From positions 1 to 47,630 of the forward strand of contig JAHJXZ010000185.1 of NCBI GenBank assembly GCA_018827205.1: a stretch of DNA of 47,630 bases. Reading direction: 5' to 3'. This DNA is from Gammaproteobacteria bacterium. GTDB taxonomy: Bacteria > Pseudomonadota > Gammaproteobacteria > Pseudomonadales > Pseudomonadaceae. The notes beneath the pieces were generated by a model, which saw nothing but the letters and a program-made list of their open reading frames with translations, had not been told where the DNA came from and ran no database searches. The translations under genes were made by a program, and so were the position numbers. This document shows, piece after piece, positions 16,288-25,799 of this stretch (the stretch's first letter is position 1; every line of letters starts with the position of its first letter).

Positions 16288-17034
16288 TCAGTCGACGTCA
16301 AGAATTTCCATGTACTGCGACAGGCCAACGCCAATGCGGGTTTGATCCTTCTCGGCCTTGGCTGTGAACTCCATGCCTTCGAACTGATCGGCAATCACAG
16401 AGAGGCTGGCTGGCGAGTGGTTCACCTTAAATACCTCGATGATCACCGGCTTGCCGGAGCGCGCTTCGTTGAGGCCCTCGAACAGCAGGCTGTAGCGCTT
16501 GCCGGAGTTAACCAGGGCCTGAATGTTGGCGTGGCTCGGGTAGCCGTAGTCGATCTCGATATCGGCATCGTCGACGATGTCGCCCGTTTCCATGATGGTT
16601 ACGCCTGCCGGGCTGACAAGGTAGTCATCGCCTTCGACGTAGGTGATGGGTGAGCCGCCGGTGCTTTTGACCACAACGGTCACCGCTGCATCCACTGGCT
16701 TCGAAAGGCGGATCAACGAGCCCTTGTAGGCCTTGTGGGTTTCGGAGGTGACAGTGCCAGAGGCTATATCGGTCGCTGAGGCGTAAATCGCGCGGGCGAT
16801 GTTGGCCTTGTTGAAGTGGCGGGCGTTGTAGGTGACGTTCAGTGCGCTGATGCGCTGCACCGATGCGTCCAGGCCGCCACCTGGGGTTGTGTAGTCTTTA
16901 TCTTCGATGGTTTCGGCTTCAGCCGCGTACTGCAAGCTGTTGCAGTTACCGATCGGGATATGCCCTTTGGGGTTTTGCAGGTCTTTGAGCGAGACCTTGC
17001 CGCTACCCAGGAATGCGCCGCGTAGATCAGCCAT
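16288..17034 (-). CDS. Major tail tube protein
   Basis: A 248-residue protein. It has the pattern of siphophage tail tube subunits: a start with GKVSLKDLQ, then LQYAAEAETIEDKDY, the beta-rich VQRISALNVTYNARHFN, and a C-terminal GMEFTAKAEKDQTR. The size fits (about 250 residues, with a possible Ig-like segment in the middle). It lies between the small tail completion genes and the chaperone/tape measure, the normal position. Confidence 0.85.
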   Translation of the reverse strand: MADLRGAFLGSGKVSLKDLQNPKGHIPIGNCNSLQYAAEAETIEDKDYTTPGGGLDASVQRISALNVTYNARHFNKANIARAIYASATDIASGTVTSETHKAYKGSLIRLSKPVDAAVTVVVKSTGGSPITYVEGDDYLVSPAGVTIMETGDIVDDADIEIDYGYPSHANIQALVNSGKRYSLLFEGLNEARSGKPVIIEVFKVNHSPASLSVIADQFEGMEFTAKAEKDQTRIGVGLSQYMEILDVD

Positions 17035-17215
17035 TGCTCTGCTCCTCCTGCTTGCCGCCGATCACGCCCTGCTTGGTCAGCCAGGCCTTTTGATCAGCGG
17101 TTACGTTGATTGTGTCGCCAGCCTTGTGCTTCTTGCCGGCGTGTTCGTGCGCTTTTTCGAGGACGACCTCTTCCAAGGTGGGCTGCGGAGCAGCCACCTG
17201 CGATTTGTTGCTCAT
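17027..17215 (-). CDS. Small tail-associated protein (DUF7210-like)
   Basis: A 62-residue protein, Lys/Gln-rich, with HKAGDTINVTADQKAWL as its key segment. A pattern of H-x-x-G-x-x-x-x-V followed by a W-L motif is typical of small proteins located beside siphophage tail tube genes (DUF7210-like). It overlaps the tail tube start by 8 bases. Function unknown. Confidence 0.65.
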   Translation of the reverse strand: MSNKSQVAAPQPTLEEVVLEKAHEHAGKKHKAGDTINVTADQKAWLTKQGVIGGKQEEQSNG

Positions 17216-17219
17216 GGGC

Positions 17220-17687
17220 TTACGCTCCGTTTATGACGACGTGCAGCTGCACGGGGATGGAGACCGTCCCGACCGGTACTTCGCGATCTGGTAGAAACGG
17301 GTTGATGGTTTTGGTTACGACTTTGCGCGGGCCTTTTGGCCCCCATGGGTTTGGCTGGCCTTCGGGCACGTGAAGGCAGCGGCCAAGGTCAGCGATGATG
17401 TCGTTCAGCTGCTCAAGGCAACCATCCGGGTGGCCTGGGTCAACCAGGCCAATCACCTTGCGGCCGAGGAAGAACAACCAGGCGCCGGCGCCATCCAGCG
17501 GCGGCGGGCACTCATCGGGCTGCACAGTGATGCAGGGATAGGCCAGATCCTCGGTATCCAGCAGCGCGGCGATCCACTTGGTGTGGATGCGCGTGCCGAT
17601 ATCGGTGAAGTAGCCGTTGGCCGGGGTGATTGTCGAAAGCCGATCAATCAGGGCCTGGTCTGCCAGGTTCAGCGGGTTGTCGTTCAC
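17220..17687 (-). CDS. Tail terminator-like protein (gpU position)
   Basis: A 155-residue protein between the gpZ-like gene and the tail tube. Its order matches lambda Z-U-V. It contains the N-terminal helix (LADQALIDRLSTI), a YPCITVQPDE strand, and a beta C-terminus VGTVSIPVQLHVVI. Tail terminators have this alpha/beta fold and length. The assignment is by position and general fold. Confidence 0.65.
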   Translation of the reverse strand: MNDNPLNLADQALIDRLSTITPANGYFTDIGTRIHTKWIAALLDTEDLAYPCITVQPDECPPPLDGAGAWLFFLGRKVIGLVDPGHPDGCLEQLNDIIADLGRCLHVPEGQPNPWGPKGPRKVVTKTINPFLPDREVPVGTVSIPVQLHVVINGA

Positions 17688-18301
17688 AGCTTGGCCCTTT
17701 CAATCTGCCGGCGAATTTCACGATCAAGGATTCTGTCGCCTTCGGCCTCATAGTCCGGCTTGCGGGTTTCCAGAATCTGCGAGGGTGACGGCCCGTACAG
17801 CGCTCGGATTGGTTGGCGCAGCAGGTCGGCGCCATAGGCACCAGCCCCGCGGCGCTCTTCAAGTGAGCGCTTGGGGCCTTCACGCACAAAGATCAGGCCG
17901 TCCGTGCTGCCTGAACCTAGGGTTTTGACGATGAACGCGCCGGGCAGCACCTTGGTTTGCCCGGATACGTTTACGCGCACCCCAGCCTTGCGGCGCTTGC
18001 CGCCTTTTTGCTTCTCGTAGAGCTGTTTGTGAGGGAAGTGGCTGAGCACCAAACCCTTCTTGAGCGCCCAGATGCGCACCACGTCACCCAGGCGACGGGC
18101 CTTAGTGAGCCGCACCCGGTCACGAATAACCGGGCGCTTGATGTTCACTTCGCCGCTCATGTCCTTGAGGATGTTGGAGCGCAGAGACTCGCCCGTATCG
18201 TTCATGGCCATGAGCACCGCCTTGCGGAGCTTTTTGTCGATCGCACCAACTCGCTCGAGCGACTTGCGGCCGCCCTTGGCGCTGAGCTTTACGCCGCTCA
18301 T
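17684..18301 (-). CDS. Minor tail protein Z-like (tail completion)
   Basis: A 205-residue basic protein: KLSAKGGRKSLERVGAIDKKL, helices, then RPVIRDRVRLTKARRL and the C-terminal GPKRSLEERRG. This matches lambda-type minor tail protein Z, which helps connect head and tail. It is coupled to the head-tail gene upstream (4-base overlap) and to the U-like gene downstream. Confidence 0.75.
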   Translation of the reverse strand: MSGVKLSAKGGRKSLERVGAIDKKLRKAVLMAMNDTGESLRSNILKDMSGEVNIKRPVIRDRVRLTKARRLGDVVRIWALKKGLVLSHFPHKQLYEKQKGGKRRKAGVRVNVSGQTKVLPGAFIVKTLGSGSTDGLIFVREGPKRSLEERRGAGAYGADLLRQPIRALYGPSPSQILETRKPDYEAEGDRILDREIRRQIERAKL

Positions 18302-18633
18302 GCTGACTTAACTGCAGCAGTGACGATGACGCCGTCATTGCGCACCGGATCGAACACAAGCCACCGGTCAGACCCAATAACAAAGAGCCCATCGCGGCGA
18401 ACCTTGCACAGCTGCTCGGCCAGTACGCTGATCTGCACCTGATCCACAACCAGCCCACCATCAGGCCCTACGCGCTCGATGTCGCGCAGGATGACCAGTT
18501 CAAGGTCGGTTACTGGAACAGATTGCACGTGATCGGAGTACGAACCCAGTAACGGCTCCCCGCCACCACCTTCCTCACGCATGCGCTGGAAGATGGCGCG
18601 AGCAGCACGCGCCTTGAGTTGCTGGCGGCTCAT
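18298..18633 (-). CDS. Head-tail joining protein, FII-like
   Basis: A 111-residue protein right after the major capsid gene. Motifs include RAIFQRMREEGGGG near the start and RRDGLFVIGSDRWLVFDPVRNDG near the end. The position between capsid and Z and the length (lambda FII has 117) support a head-tail adaptor role. Stop and start overlap both neighbours. Confidence 0.7.
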   Translation of the reverse strand: MSRQQLKARAARAIFQRMREEGGGGEPLLGSYSDHVQSVPVTDLELVILRDIERVGPDGGLVVDQVQISVLAEQLCKVRRDGLFVIGSDRWLVFDPVRNDGVIVTAAVKSA

Positions 18634-19628
18634 TACTTGCTCAGCTTGATGATCGCGCCAGGCTGGGTGCAGAGGTTCAGCGGGTTTTTCTGAGCCTCCA
18701 TCTGAATGCCACGGTTCATCGGCAGCGGCTCCTGCTTGGCGTACAGAGGCAGACCGAGGGTGTTTACGGTCTCCATGTAGTCCGCCGGGGCGTTGCGGGT
18801 GATGAACAGGTCTGGCACACCTTCTGGCACCAGGTAAGCATCGTTAGCGCCGATGAATGCCTGGGTGCCGATCTGGCCGCGATACTCTTCCCACATCACG
18901 CCACCGAAGGCGAACCCGCCGCGGGCATCGTTGCGCAGCATCTCGCCTTCGTTGTAACGCTCCCAGGCCTTCTCGACCTTGGCATGGCCAACGAAGTCGT
19001 CGAAGAAGCTGGCACCGCAGAACGCGCGATAACCGGTGACCATGGCGGCACCCAGGGCAGCTTCCGACTTGCGCTTGGCTTCCATGATTTTGCCGCGGAT
19101 GTTGGTTGTGGCAGTGGCCAGGACCAGCGAGACGGTTTCCTGGGTAATGCCGAACTCTTCATAGAGGTCGTAGATCACCGAAGTGCCATCCGCATCCAGA
19201 ATCAGGCCCTTGACCGCGCCAATGCGGTGGAACTCAAGGGTGGTTTCCAGATCCCGGCCGAACTTGGCGAAACGCTGGTTTACCACGTTCTGGACGGACT
19301 CCAGCTCACTCTCGCTACCAAAAGCGCGCAGGTTCTGAATGGTATCGGCCAGCAGCGAGTCACCGGTTTTCAGGTGAGGAACCACGAAAGAACGCAGATT
19401 GCGGGCGTCACGATCGGCAGGTTTGACCGGCTTGCCACGCTCACCGACTGCAACCAGGGAAATCTTGCCCTTGTTGTATTCGATGGTGACGGTGGTGGTG
19501 GTGACGCCCTCTTCGCTGAAGAGGCCGAGGGCGCCGATGCGGCCAGGCTGGTAATCCTGCTGGTTGATGGCAGCGGTCAGTGTGGCGACGCTGAAAGCGT
19601 CATCGTTGAAAATGTCGAGATGAGCCAT
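18633..19628 (-). CDS. Major capsid protein (lambda gpE type)
   Basis: A 331-residue protein with the lambda-E family pattern: MAHLDIFNDDAFSVATLTAA, YQPGRIGALGLF, VTIEYNKG. The middle has AVKGLILDADGT and the C-terminal half RGGFAFGGVMWEEYRG then LGLPLYAKQEP. Length matches lambda gpE (341). It follows the decoration protein and precedes the head-tail gene, as in lambda. Confidence 0.95.
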   Translation of the reverse strand: MAHLDIFNDDAFSVATLTAAINQQDYQPGRIGALGLFSEEGVTTTTVTIEYNKGKISLVAVGERGKPVKPADRDARNLRSFVVPHLKTGDSLLADTIQNLRAFGSESELESVQNVVNQRFAKFGRDLETTLEFHRIGAVKGLILDADGTSVIYDLYEEFGITQETVSLVLATATTNIRGKIMEAKRKSEAALGAAMVTGYRAFCGASFFDDFVGHAKVEKAWERYNEGEMLRNDARGGFAFGGVMWEEYRGQIGTQAFIGANDAYLVPEGVPDLFITRNAPADYMETVNTLGLPLYAKQEPLPMNRGIQMEAQKNPLNLCTQPGAIIKLSK

Positions 19629-19662
19629 TGCTTCTTACTCCTTGAGGTCAGTCAGGCGGCGA

Positions 19663-20034
19663 TCAGCGCGCCACAATGTGGCTGCCGGCCAGAGCCAGAA
19701 GCGCAGCGGTTTGTTCGGCTTCGTCGTAGCCTTCCGGCCAAACGAGCATGTCGGCACGCACTTCAGTGAGGCGCGTGTAGGCAACTGCTGGCACGTCGCC
19801 TGCGGTTGCATCGGCATGGCCATAGAGAATTGCCACCGGCACGTGTGAGCCAGTTACCGGGTCGGCCGGAGCCGCTGCCAGTTGCACGTACTTACCGGTT
19901 GCGGTGAGCTTTGCCAGGACAGTGCCGGGCACCAGTACGCCGGTATCAATAACGATGTCATCACGCGACAGGCTGCCGTTGGCTTCGGAAAGGACGAAGT
20001 CACCGACTCGGCGGGTTTCGAGTTTTACGCTCAT
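19663..20034 (-). CDS. Head decoration protein (gpD type)
   Basis: A 123-residue protein of the lambda gpD fold: RRVGDFVLSEANGSLSRDD, a GTVLAKLTATGKY strand pair, and HVPVAILYGHADAT. It stabilises the expanded head. ATGA overlap with the protease gene upstream. Gene order C-D-E is that of lambda. Confidence 0.92.
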   Translation of the reverse strand: MSVKLETRRVGDFVLSEANGSLSRDDIVIDTGVLVPGTVLAKLTATGKYVQLAAAPADPVTGSHVPVAILYGHADATAGDVPAVAYTRLTEVRADMLVWPEGYDEAEQTAALLALAGSHIVAR

Positions 20035-21434
20035 GTTGCTTTCCTCGCGTTGCGCCGCGCATATACGGACGCATAGGTGGTTGTGGGGCTTGAGGCCTCA
20101 CGCTTGGTGCTCGCCGAGTGGCGGGTGCTCAGGTTCGGCCCGGCGGCCAAGCGGCTGGCCAGCTCTTGGCGCACCACCTCGATTCCGGTACCGGCGTTGA
20201 TATAGCCAGCAGCCAGTTGAGGCAGCCGCGCGGCCGTGCAAAGGTTTTTGATTTCTTGGGCGCGTTCGACCGCGGCCTGCATCTGGGTGGCGGTCCAGCC
20301 GTCCTTGATGGCGGTGGCGGTTAGCGCTGACAGGCCAGCGGCCTGGCATTGCTCGGCGATTGCAGCGGCTTCCAGCGGTTGGGCGTCAGCAGCTGCATCT
20401 GGCTGATCCTGCGTTTCCTCTACGGTGCCTGGCACTTCGCTGTCGGGATCGGCCTCGACAGTGCCGCCATCGCCCTCTTCCACATTGAGTTCAACCGACT
20501 CCAGCGTGGCTGTGGTCGACTCTTCTTGGCTTACGCCGGCGGCAGCACCTTCAAAGGTCAGGCGTTTACGGGCATAAACACCGCCTTGGAGTTCAGCCAT
20601 AAGATCGCGAAACGTGCCCAGGTGGTCGGCAAGACCAGCACTGACGGCGGCTTCACCGAAGACCAGGCCCGCTTCAGTCGCTTTTACCTGCTCGACATCA
20701 AGGCCGCGATACGCGGCGACGCTGCTGGTGAACAGCTCATAAAGGCGGTCAGACTCGCCCTGCATAAAGCCGCGGGCTTCTTCGCTGAGCGGCTCATTGG
20801 GGTTGCCTGCAACCTTCATGGCACCGGAGTGAACATAGGTCCACTTGATGCCGGCTTTGGCGTTTTGCTCGGAAACATCGCGGTGGCCGATCACCACACC
20901 CACGCTGCCAACACCGCCGGTGCGGGTTACCCAGATTTCAGAACAGGCGGCAGCGATGGCGTAACCGCCGGAGTAGGCGTAGTCATCAACCATGGCGATC
21001 AGCGTGATGTTCTCGCGCAGCTTGGCCATGCGGTCAGTCAAGTCAAAGACCTGGGCTGCTTCGCCGCCTGGCGTTTCAAGGCGGAGCACCACGTGGGTGA
21101 TGTTGGCGTCTGCCTCGATGTCATCGAAGGCCAGCATCAGACCCTCATAGCTGACAGGCGCAGTACCGCACATGGGCACTTCCATCGCGCGGGCTGTCAT
21201 CGCGCCGGACACCTCGAGCACTGCAATGTGGCCAACCTTTTCCATGATCTGCCGGGGCTGACCGTCGCCGCCCGCATCCAGACCACCGCGCAACCAGCCA
21301 TCGATCAGCGCTTCGGCCATGCCTGGCTCTACAAGCAACGGACGGTTTACCACTCGCGAGTAGATCTGCTGCACAAGCGGGCCGCCTTGGCCGCGGCTGA
21401 ACAGGCGCTGCAGAATTCCAGTAGGTTTGGACAT
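20031..21434 (-). CDS. Prohead protease (S49/SppA-type, gpC-like) with scaffold-like C-terminus
   Basis: A 467-residue protein; ATG 21434 has GGAGAC upstream and the longer frame crosses a terminator. It is an S49 peptidase: a GHIAVLEVSGAM strand, LETPGGEA, and DDYAYSGGYAIAAAC with Ser155 as the candidate nucleophile. HSGAMKVAGN holds the likely Lys general base (about 207). From about residue 305 the chain is acidic and low complexity (Glu, Asp, Ala, Gln), then helical, like lambda Nu3 scaffold. An internal translation start for a separate scaffold is possible but not resolved. It acts in head assembly. Confidence 0.9.
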   Translation of the reverse strand: MSKPTGILQRLFSRGQGGPLVQQIYSRVVNRPLLVEPGMAEALIDGWLRGGLDAGGDGQPRQIMEKVGHIAVLEVSGAMTARAMEVPMCGTAPVSYEGLMLAFDDIEADANITHVVLRLETPGGEAAQVFDLTDRMAKLRENITLIAMVDDYAYSGGYAIAAACSEIWVTRTGGVGSVGVVIGHRDVSEQNAKAGIKWTYVHSGAMKVAGNPNEPLSEEARGFMQGESDRLYELFTSSVAAYRGLDVEQVKATEAGLVFGEAAVSAGLADHLGTFRDLMAELQGGVYARKRLTFEGAAAGVSQEESTTATLESVELNVEEGDGGTVEADPDSEVPGTVEETQDQPDAAADAQPLEAAAIAEQCQAAGLSALTATAIKDGWTATQMQAAVERAQEIKNLCTAARLPQLAAGYINAGTGIEVVRQELASRLAAGPNLSTRHSASTKREASSPTTTYASVYARRNARKAT

Positions 21435-21451
21435 CGGGTGTCTCCAGAATT

Positions 21452-21479
21452 GAAAAGGCCCGCACGTGGCGGGCCTTTT
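21452..21479 (-). terminator. Intrinsic terminator between portal and protease genes
   Basis: AAAAGGCCCGC, loop ACGT, GCGGGCCTTTT: a perfect GC-rich stem with an A/T flank that works in both directions. It lies inside the head operon, so read-through needs antitermination. Confidence 0.8.
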
Positions 21480-21480
21480 G

Positions 21481-22950
21481 TTATTCGCTTGGGGCGGGGT
21501 CTTCCGCCTCCTCCTGAACGGGATCGTGGCTGTAGCGCAGCCCTTTACTGGCCGCACGCTCGGTATCGATGCGGTTTTGCTCGTCGATATCCTCCACGTC
21601 ATAACCGCGTTCTGCTGCGGCGGCGGCGCGGGAGCCGAGGCCGCCTTTGATGAGCATCAGCTCGCCTTGGGCGTCCTGCACCGGGTGCAGATAGCGCCAA
21701 GCGTGTGGCCGCCAGTCAGTGGCAACGTGAGCCTTCCGGTTGGTGGCGTAATCACTGACCTTGAGCCGACCAGCCAGCACGCCGGCATCAATCACCGCCT
21801 CCCACATCCGCTGGCACAGCTGCGGAATGGTGTAGAGCCACTGATACTGCTCGATGCGGCGGCGATACTCATTGAGGATGGCGCGCAGAATCCGGTCGTT
21901 AACCTTGCCCATGTCACCCGAAACAAGCTCGTAGGGCATGCCGAACGAGGCGGCGATACCCATCAGCTGTTGCCGCATGAAGTCGCCGTAGCCGCCGCCC
22001 TGGTCGCCATCAAACAGGGTGATGTCTTCACCTGGCAGCAGCGCAGGGAATGTGCCTGGCTCCATGCCGACCACCGGGCTACCGGTTGAGTTGTCGATTG
22101 GGTCACCGGTGAACGGGTCGTACTGGTAATCCGATTCTTCGAAGGCATCGCGCTTGATTACGCCGGTGTAGTTGGCGCGAGTTTTCTTGCGCACAAGCTC
22201 GGCATCGTCGTATTCGTCAAAGTCGCGGGCCTTAACCAGCGCCTGCACCGTCTCAGCCATGCCGCGCACCTGGCCGGCGCGCAAAGGGGCGAAGTGGTGG
22301 ATAACTTCTGCGGCAGGGACAGGAATCAGCTCCATGCTCGACTGAGCCATGTCACTGGGGTGACGGCGGTACATCCAGTATTGAGTGCGCTTGCCGGTGT
22401 TCTTGTTGAACTCCACGCCGGCAATAATCTCGGTATCGGGCCGTTGCTCATGGTGCGTATGTGGCACCTGCTCCGACTCAATGAGCTGAAACTGCACTGG
22501 CACGGCTGTACCGCTGCCCAGCTCCAGGTGGCGAATGCGAACGAACATCTCGCCGGCTTCTTTGCGGCCTCTCACCGCCAGCGCCATCAGGCCGTAGACA
22601 TCCAGCACTCCGTCATAGTCAGCCTCTGCGGTGAACTCATCCCACAGTTTGTTGGCTGCTTCTGCGAAGGCTTTGTCAGGCGACTTAGAGCGCGGCTTGA
22701 TGCCGGCTCCTACTTCGTTGCTGACCCAGTTGCCAATGGCGTTGGCGATCCACCCATTGTTGCGGGCGGCGTCTCGCGAGCGGGCGCGCACGGTAGATAG
22801 CTGGCTGACTACGGCCCGTGTCGGCCCAGCTGAGCCTGGCGCCCAGCCTTTTAGGCGGCGGCCTTGGCTGGCAGCGTCATAGCTGGTCATCGGCGTTAGC
22901 GGCTGGCCATCAATGATGAAGCCGCGGCTGCTGAGGGTATCTAAGTCCAT
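21481..22950 (-). CDS. Portal protein (lambda gpB type)
   Basis: A 489-residue protein of the lambda-family portal type: ARSRDAARNNGWIANAIGN then WVSNEVGAGI, GRKEAGEMFVRIR, and FGMPYELVSGDMGKVNDRIL. Start ATG 22950 forms TGATG with the gpW-like stop. The protein forms the dodecameric DNA channel. Position between W and C is that of lambda. Confidence 0.95.
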   Translation of the reverse strand: MDLDTLSSRGFIIDGQPLTPMTSYDAASQGRRLKGWAPGSAGPTRAVVSQLSTVRARSRDAARNNGWIANAIGNWVSNEVGAGIKPRSKSPDKAFAEAANKLWDEFTAEADYDGVLDVYGLMALAVRGRKEAGEMFVRIRHLELGSGTAVPVQFQLIESEQVPHTHHEQRPDTEIIAGVEFNKNTGKRTQYWMYRRHPSDMAQSSMELIPVPAAEVIHHFAPLRAGQVRGMAETVQALVKARDFDEYDDAELVRKKTRANYTGVIKRDAFEESDYQYDPFTGDPIDNSTGSPVVGMEPGTFPALLPGEDITLFDGDQGGGYGDFMRQQLMGIAASFGMPYELVSGDMGKVNDRILRAILNEYRRRIEQYQWLYTIPQLCQRMWEAVIDAGVLAGRLKVSDYATNRKAHVATDWRPHAWRYLHPVQDAQGELMLIKGGLGSRAAAAAERGYDVEDIDEQNRIDTERAASKGLRYSHDPVQEEAEDPAPSE

Positions 22951-23180
22951 CACAACCCCCGGCGATGATTTAAGCGGAAACCGCGAGGGCGCCGGCCGTT
23001 TTCTGCGAGCGCGACCTCTGCTTTGATCTGGTCACGCAGCGCGATCAGCTGCGGCAGTTCGGCAGTGGCGTAGCGGGTTGAATCATTCGGACCGAAGCGA
23101 ACTTCAACCACGCGCTCGCCTTGGGCCAGGGCCACAATGGCAGCCTCGACGGCCTGTAGTTGATCGCGGGTGTAGGCCAT
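22950..23180 (-). CDS. Head-tail connector gpW
   Basis: A 76-residue protein: TRDQLQAVEAAIVALAQGE then VEVRFGPNDSTRYATAELP and QLIALRDQI. This is the gpW pattern (helix, beta-hairpin with the polar RYxxAxLxxL segment, helix). Size and place between terminase and portal match lambda W. Confidence 0.92.
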   Translation of the reverse strand: MAYTRDQLQAVEAAIVALAQGERVVEVRFGPNDSTRYATAELPQLIALRDQIKAEVALAENGRRPRGFRLNHRRGL

Positions 23181-25294
23181 CAGCGGTTTACCTGCATGCG
23201 CACCCGGCGCGTGGCGGGCTTCTTGGTTTGTGGTTTCGGCGGATCAACAGGGCGCGGCTGAGCAACAGCACCTGCTTCTGCCTGAATTACGTTCGGGTTG
23301 TGGTCCCATTCGCGCGCCCAGGGCGGCGGGTTGGACCAGTCAATCTTCTCCATGCCGAGCTTGATTGCGCCGGCGCGGTTGTATGCGGCCAAGTCGAAAG
23401 CTTCGTTGTTGCCCTTGCCCGGCTTCTTCCAGCCCTGCTGGGTGCGTACTTCGAAGGTCATCTCTTCGAAGAACCAATCGCCCAACCATTCCGGGAAGTG
23501 CATAAAGCCCGGGCCTGGCTTTTCGCACTTAAGCGCTGCGTCTACTGCATCCTTGAGCAGGTTGGTGTTGAGCAACCAAACCGGCACTTCGCCTCGGGCC
23601 TTTGCCTTTCGGTCTTTACGCTGGCTGTCCGGGTAGGACTCTTTCAGCCTGGGCGCATTGGCTGCACTGCCGCCCTTGATGAGCATCAGCCGCTGATGAA
23701 GCCGGGCGCGCTTAATCTTGCGGTAGTAGTCGTAGGCGCGCTCAGTCACACCCGCCTTGCCGCCGGAGTCGCAAATGAACAGCGCCGGCAGCATCGCGCG
23801 GCCGCTGCCATCTGACAGCGGGTAAGCCTTCTGCATTGCTTCTGTTGTGAGCAGATCCCAGTCTTCAAGGTAGGCGGCTGGATCGACCTGCAACGGCTTG
23901 CCGTCTTCATCCAGGCGCTTGCTTTCGCGAATGTTGTAACGGTCTATCAGCCAGTTCTCGCCTTCAGCACCCCAGCCTTCGACCTGCACAACAAATCGTG
24001 GTTTGCCACCCGCCTGCACGTCACCTGATACGGTGATGAACCGCACCCCGGCTGGAACCTGGAACTTGATTGTTTCCTCTTTCCTGACAATCAGCAGATC
24101 AACTGAGCGCACCGACTCGGCGCGCTGGGGCATGTATGGCGCGCCCTGGTCCAGGTTGGTGGTTGTCTTGAGGCTTTCTTCTTCGCCGGTCGTCACATAG
24201 GCATGGACGCCCTGCAGGTATCGAAGGCAGATCGACTCCCACCCTTGGAAAGCGGCCGGCATACCGCCAAGCCAGTAGCTTGCAATACTGCTCTGCCGCG
24301 CCTCGCCGGTGATCACGCCGTTACGATCAATCTCCTGACCTTCCGCTAACCAGCGGCCAGTCCGATTCATAGCGCGCTTGTGCTTTTCTGAAACAGGCAC
24401 TGCGCAGTGAGGGCAGATAAACACCGCACTTCGCATGGCCAGCTTCATCAAATCAGCTGACCTGATGCTTTCCTTAAGCTCCTCGAAGCTCGGCAGGTCA
24501 AAACATCCGATGCCAGGTGCCGGCTCGCTGAAGTGATGGCAGTCAGGGCACTGCCAGTACCAGCGACGGCGGTCGCCCATGTTGTAGAGGCCGATGATCC
24601 CACCGCAGGGTGGGGCTTCATGCGGGCTCTGCTTCCTCCAGTTCGGATCTTTCAGCTCACGACCTGGCGACGACTCAGCAGCACACATGCCGCGAGACAA
24701 AAAGGTCTGCGTGCGTTTTAGAGCCAAGGACCACACATCGCCCTCACCCTCTACATCGTCCGGCATGCGGTCGTAGTCGGTGAGATATACCCAGCGGATC
24801 GACTTCGACGAAAGCTGCGAGACAGCAGGCCAGCCGATCTTTACAACCATGCCGTTCTTGAAGAACTTGTCATGGATGTTGTCATCGGAGCGGCCAGTCG
24901 CTAGCCGGCTTTTCAACTCTTTGCTGTATTTGATTGCGCGGTCTACGCGCATCTTGGAAAAATCGCGGGCCGCTTCCTGGCTCATCTGCACAATGAGCGC
25001 GTCGCCTGGGTCGCAGACGATTGCGTAAGTCATGCCGCCATCGATAAGAGACTGCGTTTTCAGCGATCGTGCCGGGCCAGCAAAGACCACACCCTGAAAG
25101 CGGCGGCTGGCGAGCATGTCCATTGGCTCGCGCATGTAGGGCGCAACATCCAAGGTGAACTGGCCCTGATATCCACCAGGTTCATTCAGGTACAGGTATT
25201 GCTCAGCTGCATCGCTGACTAGGATGCGGCGCGGTGGCCTGATGATCTCGGCGGTGTCGCGAACGATGTCAGCTGTTCTCGCCCGCATCGTCAT
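23180..25294 (-). CDS. Terminase large subunit (lambda gpA type)
   Basis: A 704-residue protein. The ATPase begins with VVFAGPARSLKTQSLIDGG (Walker A-like, about residues 70-86). Two CxxC pairs (CPDCHH and CPHCAVP) follow near residues 215-300, as in the GpA family. The C-terminal nuclease half contains FITVSGDVQAGGKPRFVV and FICDSGGKAGVT with acidic residues. Overlaps the small subunit by 26 bases. It cuts concatemers at cos and packages DNA. Start ATG 25294; ATG 25288 is an alternative. Confidence 0.95.
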   Translation of the reverse strand: MTMRARTADIVRDTAEIIRPPRRILVSDAAEQYLYLNEPGGYQGQFTLDVAPYMREPMDMLASRRFQGVVFAGPARSLKTQSLIDGGMTYAIVCDPGDALIVQMSQEAARDFSKMRVDRAIKYSKELKSRLATGRSDDNIHDKFFKNGMVVKIGWPAVSQLSSKSIRWVYLTDYDRMPDDVEGEGDVWSLALKRTQTFLSRGMCAAESSPGRELKDPNWRKQSPHEAPPCGGIIGLYNMGDRRRWYWQCPDCHHFSEPAPGIGCFDLPSFEELKESIRSADLMKLAMRSAVFICPHCAVPVSEKHKRAMNRTGRWLAEGQEIDRNGVITGEARQSSIASYWLGGMPAAFQGWESICLRYLQGVHAYVTTGEEESLKTTTNLDQGAPYMPQRAESVRSVDLLIVRKEETIKFQVPAGVRFITVSGDVQAGGKPRFVVQVEGWGAEGENWLIDRYNIRESKRLDEDGKPLQVDPAAYLEDWDLLTTEAMQKAYPLSDGSGRAMLPALFICDSGGKAGVTERAYDYYRKIKRARLHQRLMLIKGGSAANAPRLKESYPDSQRKDRKAKARGEVPVWLLNTNLLKDAVDAALKCEKPGPGFMHFPEWLGDWFFEEMTFEVRTQQGWKKPGKGNNEAFDLAAYNRAGAIKLGMEKIDWSNPPPWAREWDHNPNVIQAEAGAVAQPRPVDPPKPQTKKPATRRVRMQVNR

Positions 25295-25799
25295 TCATCT
25301 CATTCAGGGTGCTGCAAACGTCAAGCAGCTGCTGGTAAAGCCCCTCGCGCGCGGCATCAACCACTTCGATTGCTCGCTCTACTTCGTCAGGGCCTAGCGC
25401 GCAGTCACGCTCAAGCACGTCAGGCAGCGTATCCAGCGATTGCGCTAGCGACTTGAACGCAGTGGCGACAACCTGCTCCACCTCGCCCGCCGGGATCAGG
25501 TGGCGCTCTTCAGCCAGCCACTTGGATTTCTCACGCTCGGCGCGGTAGTGGCTGAGCCGGTCAGTTGGGTTCAGCTTGTCGGGATCAATGAAATCAGGGT
25601 CACCGGCGTAAGCGGCCTGCGGTCCCATCACCGCAATGGCCACATCTCGAAGACGCCAGGCCTGGTAACCGTTCACCTCGCCTGCCGGTGTGATTCCCTC
25701 CAGTCGCTTCTTCACTGTTCGGCGATCTATGCCGAACTCTTCAGCCAGTGCATTGATGGACCACAAACGCGCCCCGGAATGTACAAGGGTCGCAACCAT
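25269..25799 (-). CDS. Terminase small subunit (Nu1/DUF1441 type)
   Basis: A 176-residue protein: the N-terminal HTH WSINALAEEFGIDRRTVKKRL with G-I-T-P and YQAWRLRDV is the winged HTH of the Nu1/DUF1441 packaging family. The C-terminal part has RLSHYRAEREKSKWLAEER and acidic helices. It recognises cos. Start ATG 25799 follows GGAG. Located just before the large subunit as in lambda. Confidence 0.9.
   Translation of the reverse strand: MVATLVHSGARLWSINALAEEFGIDRRTVKKRLEGITPAGEVNGYQAWRLRDVAIAVMGPQAAYAGDPDFIDPDKLNPTDRLSHYRAEREKSKWLAEERHLIPAGEVEQVVATAFKSLAQSLDTLPDVLERDCALGPDEVERAIEVVDAAREGLYQQLLDVCSTLNEMNDDAGENS

Noticed and set aside
20349-21650. Long plus-strand frame of 433 codons
   Set aside because: It is antisense to the prohead protease, whose catalytic motifs are clear; no ribosome site or family pattern.
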